This document shows, one piece after another, positions 6,531 to 14,570 of a stretch of 25,234 nucleotides of DNA (the first letter of the stretch is position 1; every line of letters starts with the position of its first letter). The stretch comes from CAYPIE01 sp964410665. Its GTDB lineage: Bacteria > Planctomycetota > Planctomycetia > Gemmatales > Gemmataceae. The position numbers and the translations under genes are program-made. The stretch spans positions 1 through 25,234 of the forward strand of contig CAYPIE010000087.1 of the NCBI GenBank assembly GCA_964410665.1, read 5' to 3'. Under the pieces are notes generated by a model. That model was not told the DNA's origin and did no database searches. It worked only from the letters and a program-made list of their open reading frames with translations.

Positions 6531-8528
6531 ATGCACAGCCACCTGATTCTCCTCACAGCTCTCTTCCACGGCAGCTTGCCCGCTGCCAGGGCTGAGGAGG
6601 CTTCTCCTGTTTGTGCCGTCTCGCCCAACGGCCGGGTGCGGATCGAGTTGTCGCTCGGCACTTCCAAGTCGACGAAAGGTGTGCCCTGCTACCGGGTCAC
6701 CCTCGGAGACCGGGAGGTCGTCGCCCCCTCATCCCTCGGAGTCGAGTTGTTAGGTACCGGCCATCTTGGTGGGCCGTGTGCGATCGTTGGGGTGGCAGCG
6801 AGGTCAGTCCACGAGAAATACACTCAGATCACAGGCAAGCGTCGGCAAGTTACCAACCACGCTACCGAGGTGGTGGTGCGGCTACGGGAGGACGCTGTAC
6901 CCTGGCGAACCTGGGAGGTGGTGTTGCGGGCGTATAACGACGGGGCCGCCTTCCGCTACCGGTTCCCGAAGCAGGACGGTTGGGATTACCTTGCCATTAC
7001 CGGGGAGCGGACCGGGTTTCGCTTTCCACCGGAGGCCCAGGCGTTTGCCCTCCCGCTCAACGCTTTCACCACTTCCTACGAAAAGCGGTATGTCATCAAG
7101 CCGGTTCGGGAACTGGGGCAAGACTGGCTGCTTGGACTCCCCATGCTCCTCGAGTGTCCGGGTGGCATCTGGGCGGCGATTACCGAGGCCGAGATAAACG
7201 AGTACGCCGGGATGTATCTTGCCCCAGCGGAGAAGGGAGCACTGTCGGCCCGGTTGTCCCCGCTACCGGATGAGCCGGGGGTAGCGGTGCGTCACCCGTT
7301 GCCGCATGCTTCGCCATGGCGGGTGATCCTGCTGGGCGAGCGGGTCGGCCGGCTGGTGGAATCGGACCTTGTGCTCAACCTGAGCGAGCCCTGCGCGATC
7401 GAGGACACTTCGTGGATTAAGACCGGCAAGACCACCTTCCCATGGTGGAACGGCTTCTACGAGAAGGAACTCGATTTTCAACTGGGTTTAAACACCGCCA
7501 CTGCGAAGTACTACATCGACTTTTGTGCAGAGGCCGGGATCCCCTATCACTCGCTGGACGGAATTCGTAACCAGGCCTGGTACGGCGGGCCGATCGTGCC
7601 TTATCGAGGCGCTGAGCCCACCCGAGGCGGCAAAGCGCTCGACCTATCGGAAGTCCTGAGGTACGCCAAATCCAAGGGTGTTCGTATCCGGCTATGGATG
7701 CACTGGCAGGCTGCCGAGCGACACATGCACAAGGCGTTTCCTCTGTACCAAGCATGGGGGGTCGAAGGGGTGATGCTCGACTTCATGGACCGCGATGACC
7801 AGATCATGAACCGCTTGGTCCGCAAGGCGGTTCAGCTCGCGGCCCAAAACCAGTTGACGGTCACGCTGCACGGTTGCCCCAAACCCACCGGGCTCGAACG
7901 CACTTACCCGAACCTGCTGACCCACGAGGGGGTGATGAACCTTGAGTACGATAAGTGGGATAAGCGGGGGGTCACTCCTGAGCATGAGGTAACCGTTCCC
8001 TTCACCCGCATGCTGGCTGGTCCGCTGGACTTCCATCAGGGATCGTTCCGCACCGTCGCCCCCGAAGCATTTCGACCCCGCAACCGGGCACCGCAAGTGA
8101 TGGGTACACCGGCTCGCACTTTGGCCAGTTACGTGCTGTATCAGAACCACCTGTCGATGGTTGCCGACTACCCCAGCGCCTACCGCGGTCACCCCGGCTT
8201 GTCCGCCCTTGCGGCTATCCCGACCACCTGGGACGACACCAAGGTGCTTGACGCCAAGGTCGGCGAGTTCATGGTGCTTGCCCGGCGAGGTGGAGAGGAC
8301 TGGCATATCGGAGCGATGACTGATTCGAAGCCGCGCACCCTTAAGGTGCCACTGACCTTCTTGGGCTCGGGTCGGTTCAAGGCTGAATTATGGCTCGACG
8401 ACCAGGCGGCCGAGCACGGGCTTTCCCGAAAAGCGATGGATCTGACCGCGACCGATACGCTCGAGCTCAACCTTGAGGTCGCTGGTGGGGCGTATGTTCG
8501 GCTGAAGGCTGATGAGAGCCGTCCGTGA
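6531..8528 (+). CDS. Exported glycoside hydrolase family 97 (alpha-glycosidase)
   Basis: This 665-residue protein has a signal peptide (residues 1-21, ending PAARA). The N-terminal beta-sandwich (SPNGRVRIELSLG to about residue 290) is followed by WWNGFYEKELDFQLGLNTATAKYYIDFCAEAGIPYHSLDG, which opens the GH97 (beta/alpha)8 barrel. GVMLDFMDRDDQ places Asp417 where retaining GH97 enzymes have their nucleophile. THEGVMNLEYDKW gives Glu466 as likely acid/base. The C-terminal beta domain starts about residue 565. By analogy with characterised Bacteroides enzymes, the retaining type acts on alpha-galactosides and the inverting type on alpha-glucosides, so alpha-galactosidase activity is the better guess. 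It acts in the periplasm or at the surface. The stop codon lies inside a hairpin shared with the convergent gene. Confidence 0.92.
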   Translation: MHSHLILLTALFHGSLPAARAEEASPVCAVSPNGRVRIELSLGTSKSTKGVPCYRVTLGDREVVAPSSLGVELLGTGHLGGPCAIVGVAARSVHEKYTQITGKRRQVTNHATEVVVRLREDAVPWRTWEVVLRAYNDGAAFRYRFPKQDGWDYLAITGERTGFRFPPEAQAFALPLNAFTTSYEKRYVIKPVRELGQDWLLGLPMLLECPGGIWAAITEAEINEYAGMYLAPAEKGALSARLSPLPDEPGVAVRHPLPHASPWRVILLGERVGRLVESDLVLNLSEPCAIEDTSWIKTGKTTFPWWNGFYEKELDFQLGLNTATAKYYIDFCAEAGIPYHSLDGIRNQAWYGGPIVPYRGAEPTRGGKALDLSEVLRYAKSKGVRIRLWMHWQAAERHMHKAFPLYQAWGVEGVMLDFMDRDDQIMNRLVRKAVQLAAQNQLTVTLHGCPKPTGLERTYPNLLTHEGVMNLEYDKWDKRGVTPEHEVTVPFTRMLAGPLDFHQGSFRTVAPEAFRPRNRAPQVMGTPARTLASYVLYQNHLSMVADYPSAYRGHPGLSALAAIPTTWDDTKVLDAKVGEFMVLARRGGEDWHIGAMTDSKPRTLKVPLTFLGSGRFKAELWLDDQAAEHGLSRKAMDLTATDTLELNLEVAGGAYVRLKADESRP

Positions 8529-8548
8529 CAGAGCTAGCCGTCACGGAC
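8521..8548. terminator. Hairpin at the 3' junction of two convergent genes
   Basis: GTCCGTGAC (8521-8529) and GTCACGGAC (8540-8548) pair perfectly over 9 bases around a 10-nt loop. The left arm contains the TGA stop of the GH97 gene. The convergent rhodanese gene ends at 8586, so one structure could serve both strands. No T-run is seen on either side. Confidence 0.4.
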
Positions 8549-8585
8549 TCGATGACTGTTGCGGCCCAACCTCGCTGGCACGCTA

Positions 8586-9488
8586 CTACTTTAGCTTGGG
8601 CACCGTCTTGAGGATCTGTTTGACCTTCGTCTCATCAAGTTCACCCGGGCGGAAGGCGAAGTTGGCCACCACCTTCTCGTTGACGAACAGGAGCACGGTC
8701 ACCTCGGCCTCCTCGTTGAGCAGGTAGCTCGGCGGGCCAATCGGGTCGTCGAAGACCCCCAGCGGGATGTTCTTGACCGCCTGCTCTTGGCCCCACTTGG
8801 CCAGGGTGTCGATGTCGAACTTGTTGTTATCCAGGAAGGTGACCCAGCCGCGGATGCCATCCTTAGTGATGTCCGGCTCGACGACGGGGTCCAGTTGATT
8901 GAGCAGCTTGCCCAGGGGCTTCGACGTCTTGCGGGCGAAGACGACAAAGGCAGGGCTAGGGCCGGTTTCACAGATGTAGCAGGTCGGTTGGCCGCGCTGT
9001 TCGCCGGTGGCCACGGTGAAGATATACGGGCCTGGGCGGCGGCCGACGGGGACGCCGGAGATACAGGGTTCGGTCGTGTCCGCTTCCGCGGCATCGGCCT
9101 TGGTGAAGCCGGCCTTGACCAGCGCTTTGTAGCCAGGCTTGAGCGGTCGGACCTCGAAACCTTGCTGCTTCAAGATCGTGGCCGCGAACACCGCTCGGAC
9201 ACCCGCGCCGCAGTGGGTGTAGATGATCTTGTCCTTGGCCAGCTTGCGAAGAAACTCTTTAAGCTTGCCCTCGTCACGCATCTGGGTCAGCGGCATCAGC
9301 TTCGCCGTCTTGAGGTGGCCTTCCTGCCACTCCTCGGGTTCGCGGACATCCAGCAAAATGGCCTTGTTCTCGGTCAGGTTCTGCTGAACCGTTTCCAGCG
9401 AATCCTTGGTGTGGCGGACTGGCTCCTTGGCCCAGGCGAGAACGCTTGTGCAGGCAACGATGGTCAGGGCCATAAGGCGACGCAACAT
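8586..9488 (-). CDS. Exported rhodanese-domain protein with a second CxxC-containing domain
   Basis: This 300-residue protein has a signal peptide (MLRRLMALTIVACTSVLAWA, cut before KE). Residues 25-130 form a rhodanese domain: ILLDVREPEEWQEGHLKTA, then IIYTHCGAGVRA with the active-site Cys93, and GFEVRPLKPGYKALVKAGF. The second half (about 140-300) reads GVPVGRRPGPYIFTVATGEQRG then CYIC (Cys170, Cys173), followed by FVVFARK and a helix, which resembles a thioredoxin-like fold with a shifted CxxC. The C-terminal part (TVLLFVNEKVVANFAFRPGELDE) fits the end of such a fold. It probably transfers sulfur or handles redox/thiol chemistry in the periplasm. The ribosome-binding site GAAGGAGA lies 8 nt before the ATG. 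It follows the O-antigen-ligase-like gene by 36 nt. Confidence 0.88.
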   Translation of the reverse strand: MLRRLMALTIVACTSVLAWAKEPVRHTKDSLETVQQNLTENKAILLDVREPEEWQEGHLKTAKLMPLTQMRDEGKLKEFLRKLAKDKIIYTHCGAGVRAVFAATILKQQGFEVRPLKPGYKALVKAGFTKADAAEADTTEPCISGVPVGRRPGPYIFTVATGEQRGQPTCYICETGPSPAFVVFARKTSKPLGKLLNQLDPVVEPDITKDGIRGWVTFLDNNKFDIDTLAKWGQEQAVKNIPLGVFDDPIGPPSYLLNEEAEVTVLLFVNEKVVANFAFRPGELDETKVKQILKTVPKLK

Positions 9489-9524
9489 GAGGTCGATCTC
9501 CTTCGGGTGCAGGTGCGGGTGCGG

Positions 9525-10766
9525 CTAGGTTGTGGCAAGCGGCCCTATCCGGGGGCGCCAAGCCTGGCGGTAGGGGGCGACCGGCAGCAGGGCCAGTCGG
9601 GCGCGGAGGCAAGTCATCGTAATCGTGAGAAACCCACCATACCACAGCCAATTATGCCGGAACAGATTGTGGCTAAAGTTCCCTTCCAGGAGCATCAGGA
9701 AGATGGCGATGGCAATGGCCCGGCTGAGACTGAACAGAAAGGCGTCCTTGGGGGCCCGATGCTGCATGCGCATGCGATGCACCCAGGCCAAGTTCCAGAA
9801 AAAACTCAGCACGATGGCTCCGAAGGTGACGATGCCGATGAGACCCATTTCGCCCATAATCTGGCCGTACAGGTTGTGGGATTCAATCTCGCGATGCGTC
9901 GCTGGACGCCAGGCCCCGGGGCCGACTCCGGTCAGCGGGGACTGCTGGAACAGTTCGGTCCCAAGGATGAAGCCCTCAAGGCGGCCTTCGCCGGAGACGC
10001 GGGCCGACTCGGGGCCGGCGTCGGGGTTGATAATGGTCTCAAAGCGGGTTTGCAGGTCTGCCGGCAGGGCAAAGAACACCAGCGGGCCCACACACACACC
10101 GAGCATGGCGAGTTTCCACATATGCCGGCTGCGAAGGGTGAGGAGTGCTCCTAGGATCAGCATGCCGAGGAACGAGGAACGCGATCCGGTCAATAAGATG
10201 CATAGAATCGACAGGGCGACATAGCCTAGGAGAAGCATTTTGCCGCCGCGTTGTACACGCGACCAAAAAACGGTCACCAGCGGCAGCGCGAACAGGATGC
10301 TCATGCCGAAGCTGTTGGGGTCGCCCAGCGAGGTATCGACCCCCATCATACGAGCGATGCCCATGCGGTAGGTGTAGCGGCCGCCGATGTATTCCCGTAA
10401 GGAATGCAACATGTATACGGCCATGACGATCAAGAAACCGGCAACGATCTGCTTGAGTTTCCGTTCATCCTGGACGGTGGTGACCAACAGGAGATAAAAC
10501 ACCACAATCTTGAAGTAGTTTTCGACGACGATCTGCCCCTGGTCCATCCACGGGCTCATGCCCCAACAAAACAGCACGCCCAGGCAAAAGGCTAGAAAAG
10601 CCCAGTGCTGCACGCTGGGCAACCAGCGTTTGCCAGGCGTCAGCACCCAAGCTAACAGGGTCACAATCATGTACAGGCGTTCGATGTGGAGATCACCCAA
10701 CAGGGGCCAAAACTCGAACGGCCGATGGATGAACAGAAACATGTAGCCGATGAGCAGATAGTGCAT
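9525..10766 (-). CDS. O-antigen ligase/polymerase (Wzy/WaaL) family membrane protein
   Basis: This is a multi-pass inner-membrane protein. Family members polymerise lipid-linked glycan units or ligate them to a lipid acceptor on the outer side of the membrane. I place the start at the ATG read from 10766-10764 (MHYLLIGYMFLFIHRPFEFW), giving 413 residues. An extended frame from 10859 adds a non-membrane N-terminus unlike the family; no strong ribosome-binding site decides. About ten hydrophobic segments are visible. The Wzy_C-type signature lies in a large loop: LTGVGPGAWRPATHREIESHNLYGQ, with the conserved His and following EMGLIG membrane helix. A Gly-rich GSRSSFLGM segment near the middle is also typical. 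The gene is divergent from the eight-gene lipid/glycan operon at 10967, which fits a shared role, but no single promoter region proves coregulation. Confidence 0.85.
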   Translation of the reverse strand: MHYLLIGYMFLFIHRPFEFWPLLGDLHIERLYMIVTLLAWVLTPGKRWLPSVQHWAFLAFCLGVLFCWGMSPWMDQGQIVVENYFKIVVFYLLLVTTVQDERKLKQIVAGFLIVMAVYMLHSLREYIGGRYTYRMGIARMMGVDTSLGDPNSFGMSILFALPLVTVFWSRVQRGGKMLLLGYVALSILCILLTGSRSSFLGMLILGALLTLRSRHMWKLAMLGVCVGPLVFFALPADLQTRFETIINPDAGPESARVSGEGRLEGFILGTELFQQSPLTGVGPGAWRPATHREIESHNLYGQIMGEMGLIGIVTFGAIVLSFFWNLAWVHRMRMQHRAPKDAFLFSLSRAIAIAIFLMLLEGNFSHNLFRHNWLWYGGFLTITMTCLRARLALLPVAPYRQAWRPRIGPLATT

Positions 10767-10966
10767 GGTTCCATCCCGCGTGGCTGGGAATCCGTCCCGG
10801 CAAATGAGTGCGTGGATGATAACCTTGGGCAGATAGGCGAGTGAAGGGCAATCGGACACTTTGAGGGCTTCCGTGCCGCGTTTGCTCCTTCGCCAGTCTG
10901 GCGATGACTGGCTACCATAATGGTGATGGAAACAAACGCCCGAGGATGCACCGCGGAGCGAACCTC
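10767..10966. promoter_or_regulatory. Divergent intergenic region between the O-antigen-ligase-like gene and the SDR operon
   Basis: The region must hold promoters for both directions, but I find no convincing -35/-10 pair. It contains a hairpin (GCCAGT 10892-10897 with ACTGGC 10907-10912) and a 5-1-5 palindrome ACCATAATGGT (10914-10924). Either could be an operator. If the longer reading frame of the minus-strand gene were used, part of this would be coding. Confidence 0.3.
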
Positions 10967-11785
10967 ATGCGACGGGATCTTCATGATCGGAGAGTGCTGC
11001 TGACCGGTGCCTGGAGCGGAATTGGCCGGGCCCTCAGCTTGCAGCTCGCTCGGGCAGGGGCACGGTTGCTTGTGACCGCTCGATCGGCGGAGCCGCTTGA
11101 GGCTCTGGCCCGTGAGCTTAAGCCTAGCGGGGTGGAGGTCATCACCTTGGCCGGTGATGTCACCGAGCCCACCCACCGCGAACAACTCGCCGCCATGGTC
11201 GGCGAGCGTTGGGGAGCTCTGGACATTCTGATCAACAATGCGGGTGTTGAGGCTTCCGGGCTGTTCACTTCAAGCAGCGAAGCGACTTTGCGGCAGCTGA
11301 TGGAGGTCAATTTTTTTGCCCCGGTCGAGCTATTGCGGTTATGTGTGCCGCTCTTGGAACGGGGTCGCCAGCCGGTGGTGGTGAATGTATCCTCGAGGTG
11401 TGGCCGGCGGGGTCTGCCGGATTGGGCAGAATATTCGGCCAGCAAGTTTGCGCTGACGGGATTTACTGAGGCCATGCGGGCGGAGCTCGCATGTTACGAT
11501 ATTACCGCCTTGCTAGTCTCACCGGGGTTTACCATTACGCCGCTCCGCGAACATGCACTGCGTTGTGATACTCGGGTGAAAACCCGTGAACGCCGGGGGA
11601 TGTCCCCCGAACATGTCGCACGCAAGATTCTGCATACCATCCAGACGAACCGGACCGAACGAACGGTGGGGCTGGGTGCCCGATGGCTTTTACGGGGGAA
11701 TCGCTTCTTCCCCCGCTGGATTGATGGGATTTTTGCTCGCAAACACAAACGGCTCTATCCGCCGAACTATGAGGATAATCCATGA
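10967..11785 (+). CDS. Short-chain dehydrogenase/reductase (SDR)
   Basis: This is an NAD(P)-dependent oxidoreductase of the classical SDR type, 272 residues from ATG 10967. That ATG has GGAG (10955-10958) 8 nt upstream; ATGs at 10904 and 10946 would add an unrelated head. The Rossmann motif is TGAWSGIG (13-20), NNAG lies at 90-93, the catalytic Ser at 142/143, and YSASK gives Tyr156 and Lys160. Arg39 in VTARS suggests NADP(H) preference. The C-terminal part (WLLRGNRFFPRWIDGIFARK) is basic and hydrophobic, suggesting membrane association or a lipid-type substrate. The last codons overlap the desaturase start by 4 nt (ATGA), implying translational coupling. A 3-keto-lipid or aldehyde reduction is plausible in this context but not shown. 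Confidence 0.9.
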   Translation: MRRDLHDRRVLLTGAWSGIGRALSLQLARAGARLLVTARSAEPLEALARELKPSGVEVITLAGDVTEPTHREQLAAMVGERWGALDILINNAGVEASGLFTSSSEATLRQLMEVNFFAPVELLRLCVPLLERGRQPVVVNVSSRCGRRGLPDWAEYSASKFALTGFTEAMRAELACYDITALLVSPGFTITPLREHALRCDTRVKTRERRGMSPEHVARKILHTIQTNRTERTVGLGARWLLRGNRFFPRWIDGIFARKHKRLYPPNYEDNP

Positions 11786-13176
11786 GCATCGCGGAACCGA
11801 TCGCGACTCCCGAGGCGGCTCCAGCCCGGTCGCTGTCTGACCCGGCGTTCAAGGCTGCCCTGCAACAGCTTCGTCAACCCGATAATACCACCAACTGGTA
11901 CTATATCCTACGCGCCTACGTGCTGCTGGCGTTGGTAGTCGGTGGGACACTGTGGTTCTACGCCCAGCGCGAAACCTGGGGACTGGCCTGGGCTTGGAAC
12001 ATCCCGATTACCATCGTCACCATCTTGGTGGTCGGGGCGATCCAGCATCAGTTAAGTGCTATTGCCCACGAGGCGGTGCACCGCAGTTTATTCCGCAATC
12101 GTTATCTGAATGAATTGGCCGGCGACTTGCTGGCTATGTTCCCGATGTTCAGCAGTCTACATCACTACCGGCTGCAGCATTGGGCGCACCACCAATTTGT
12201 CAACGACCCCGACCGCGATCCGGATCTGTCCCAACTCCGGCAAAGCGGTCACTGGCTCAAGTTTCCCCAGCCGCGTAAGGCGTTTCTTCGCAGGCTGATT
12301 GGTTTTCTCTGGTTGCCAAGCCTGTTTCGTTTCATGAAGGTGCGGGCCAAGTATAGTTCCACAGGGACCACACACAACCCCTACCTGCGCAAGGGCGAGC
12401 AGTCCTCCAAGCTGGCCCTGCGGGTGGGCTTTGTCTACACGCTGACACTGGTGGGCAGCCTAATCGGCCTGTACTATGTGGACAACTGGACGCTCCTGGC
12501 CGTGGCACCTTTGGGACTTTACCTGTTGATCTTGTCGATCTTCTTTTCCTTGCCCGATCGGGCGTTTCATCAGACGCGCATCCAGCCGCTGATCGGTCCA
12601 CGCACCCAGGGGGTGTTACGGCTGGGCTTTCTAACAACTCTATGCACCAGCCTGGCCTGGCTCACGGTCTGGACCCGCGAATGGGTGGTCGGCTACTTTC
12701 TGTTGTTGTGGATTGTACCGATTTTCACTTCCTTCTCGCTGTTTATGATCCTCCGCCAAGTGGTCCAGCACGGCAACGGTGGCCGCGGCTTCCTCAACAA
12801 CACCCGAACCTTCCTGGTGCACCCGTTGATCTCCTTTAGCGTGTTTCCACTGGGCCAGGATTACCATCTGCCCCACCACATGTACTCCACCGTGCCGCAC
12901 TACAACCTCAAGAAGCTGCATGCGCTGCTCCTGGAGTATCCTGAGTATCAGCACCAGGGCACGGTGGTGGAGGGCTACTTCTTCCCGCCGCATCGTCCGC
13001 CGCACAACCCGACGGTGTTGGACGTGCTCGAACGCACCGGGCCGCTTAGTCGGGAAGTGTACATCGATGAGGGAGTGCTTGAGGAGGGTGATGTGGATGA
13101 CCTCGAGGCGATTCGCCAAGAAGAAGCACGGTCGCGGGAAGCATATCAATCTGACATGAATCAACAACCAGGTTGA
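11782..13176 (+). CDS. Membrane fatty acid desaturase family protein
   Basis: This 464-residue di-iron membrane enzyme should introduce a double bond or hydroxyl group into an acyl chain or related lipid. Three His boxes are present: HEAVH (96-100), HWAHH (133-137) and HLPHH (362-366), with an additional His in the following MYSTVPHYNL. Hydrophobic segments lie at about 42-60, 75-92 and 108-125 and again at 215-265 and 290-325, the usual topology with His boxes facing the cytosol. The extreme C-terminus (about 400-464) is a hydrophilic acidic tail. It is the second gene of the operon and overlaps the SDR by 4 nt. Relatives include beta-carotene hydroxylase-like and alkane hydroxylase-like proteins, so the exact substrate is open. 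Confidence 0.92.
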   Translation: MSIAEPIATPEAAPARSLSDPAFKAALQQLRQPDNTTNWYYILRAYVLLALVVGGTLWFYAQRETWGLAWAWNIPITIVTILVVGAIQHQLSAIAHEAVHRSLFRNRYLNELAGDLLAMFPMFSSLHHYRLQHWAHHQFVNDPDRDPDLSQLRQSGHWLKFPQPRKAFLRRLIGFLWLPSLFRFMKVRAKYSSTGTTHNPYLRKGEQSSKLALRVGFVYTLTLVGSLIGLYYVDNWTLLAVAPLGLYLLILSIFFSLPDRAFHQTRIQPLIGPRTQGVLRLGFLTTLCTSLAWLTVWTREWVVGYFLLLWIVPIFTSFSLFMILRQVVQHGNGGRGFLNNTRTFLVHPLISFSVFPLGQDYHLPHHMYSTVPHYNLKKLHALLLEYPEYQHQGTVVEGYFFPPHRPPHNPTVLDVLERTGPLSREVYIDEGVLEEGDVDDLEAIRQEEARSREAYQSDMNQQPG

Positions 13177-13180
13177 CACC

Positions 13181-14566
13181 ATGCCGCCAGTGGTATTGCT
13201 TAACGCGGTCGGTCTTACCCCCCGGCTCTTACCGCATGCTCCACGCTTGTCCGCACGGGCCAAGTCGGCCTGGGTCCGTCCCATGCCGGAGGTGGTTCCG
13301 GCCGTGACCTGCACGGCCCAGGCGACCATGCTCACGGGCGAGCCGGTGAGTCGCCATGGCATCGTTGCCAACGGCTGGTTGTATCGTGACACCGCCGAGG
13401 TCCGCTTCTGGCAGCAGTCCAACCGGCTCATCCAAGCCGAACCCTTGTATGCAACCGCCGCGCGGCATGCTGCGGAGCGGGGCAAACGCTTTCACTGCGC
13501 CAAACTGTTCTGGTGGTTTAACCAGGGGGCAGCGGTCGAATTCAGTGTGACCCCAAAGCCCTTCTATGGGATTGACGGGAGTAAAGTCTTTGGCATCACG
13601 GGAACGCCCGAGGGACTCACCGAGGGCCTGGAAGCGGAACTGGGAGCGTTTCCGTTTGCCACATTTTGGGGACCGATGGCTGGTCTACCTTGCACCAAGT
13701 GGATCGGTCAAGCTGCTGCCCGAGTGATCGATGAGCATAAGCCGGATCTCACGCTGGTTTATCTACCGCATTTGGACTACGACCCCCAGCGGCATGGTCC
13801 GAAGGGGAGTGACTACCCTCGTTTGGTGCGAGAATTGGATGATGCTTGCGAACCGATCCTTGACGCCGCGCGCCGGCTTGGGGCCGAGGTGTGTGTGGTA
13901 AGTGAGTACGGTCACTGCCAGGTCGATCAGGTGGTTTACCCGAACCAGGTGCTTCGGGTAGCCGGGTATCTGAAGGTGCGTACTGGGCCGTTCGGTGACC
14001 AGCTCGATACTTTTATCAGCCGAGCCTTTGCCGTTTGCGATCACCAGATCGCCCATGTGTATGTGAATCATCCGGAGGAGGTCCCGGCGGTGCGCGACTT
14101 ACTGGCGCCGTTGCCCGGAGTGGGCCGGGTGTTGGTCGGCGAAGAACGAGCAGAGTTCAACCTTACCCACGAACGGGCGGGGGATATCGTTTTGTTGTCA
14201 CGGCCGGATGCCTGGTTCGCTTATCCGTTCTGGCTGGAAGAGAAGAATGCCCCCGACTACGCCCGCAGCGTGGCCATTCACCACAAACCGGGCTTTGATC
14301 CGTGCGAGTTGTTCTTTGACACCAGACGCCTGCGTTTCCCCAAGTTACACATCGCCCATCGGCTGGCCCAGAAATCGCTCGGCATGCGCATGACTCTGGA
14401 CGTGGTCCCGCTGGATGCCAGCTTGGTCAAGGGGAGCCACGGCTTGCCAGCCTCCGACGCGCAGGACCGCCCGCTGTTTATCGGTCCCGGACCAGCCCCT
14501 GCCGAGGACTCCTTCCCCATGACTAGCGTCAAGGCACGCCTGCTGGAGACGCTCGACTTGGCTTGA
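13181..14566 (+). CDS. Alkaline phosphatase superfamily nucleotide pyrophosphatase/phosphodiesterase-like protein
   Basis: This 461-residue protein has no signal peptide. The likely nucleophile is Thr43 in PAVTCTAQATMLTGEPVSRHG, aligned with the P-x-x-T...T-x-x-T-G block of NPP enzymes. D-x3-H (Asp201, His205) and GSHG (His420) fit metal-binding positions. Three other ligand positions differ from classical NPPs: the first strand reads VVLLNAVGL, with Asn8 where Asp is usual, and the SDHG motif reads SEYG (Glu242, Tyr243). From memory, this variant occurs in a bacterial subfamily often found near Ebo-type gene clusters, so the changes are probably family-wide rather than damage. Cleavage or transfer of a phosphodiester on a lipid-linked precursor is an inference from context. 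It is separated by 4 nt from each neighbour. Confidence 0.87.
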   Translation: MPPVVLLNAVGLTPRLLPHAPRLSARAKSAWVRPMPEVVPAVTCTAQATMLTGEPVSRHGIVANGWLYRDTAEVRFWQQSNRLIQAEPLYATAARHAAERGKRFHCAKLFWWFNQGAAVEFSVTPKPFYGIDGSKVFGITGTPEGLTEGLEAELGAFPFATFWGPMAGLPCTKWIGQAAARVIDEHKPDLTLVYLPHLDYDPQRHGPKGSDYPRLVRELDDACEPILDAARRLGAEVCVVSEYGHCQVDQVVYPNQVLRVAGYLKVRTGPFGDQLDTFISRAFAVCDHQIAHVYVNHPEEVPAVRDLLAPLPGVGRVLVGEERAEFNLTHERAGDIVLLSRPDAWFAYPFWLEEKNAPDYARSVAIHHKPGFDPCELFFDTRRLRFPKLHIAHRLAQKSLGMRMTLDVVPLDASLVKGSHGLPASDAQDRPLFIGPGPAPAEDSFPMTSVKARLLETLDLA

Positions 14567-14570
14567 GGCC

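Noticed and set aside
8787..10154. Long plus-strand open frame (455 residues) opposite the rhodanese and O-antigen-ligase-like genes
   Set aside because: It is antisense to two well-supported genes, has a compositionally odd protein without domains, and is explained by GC-rich codon bias on the other strand.
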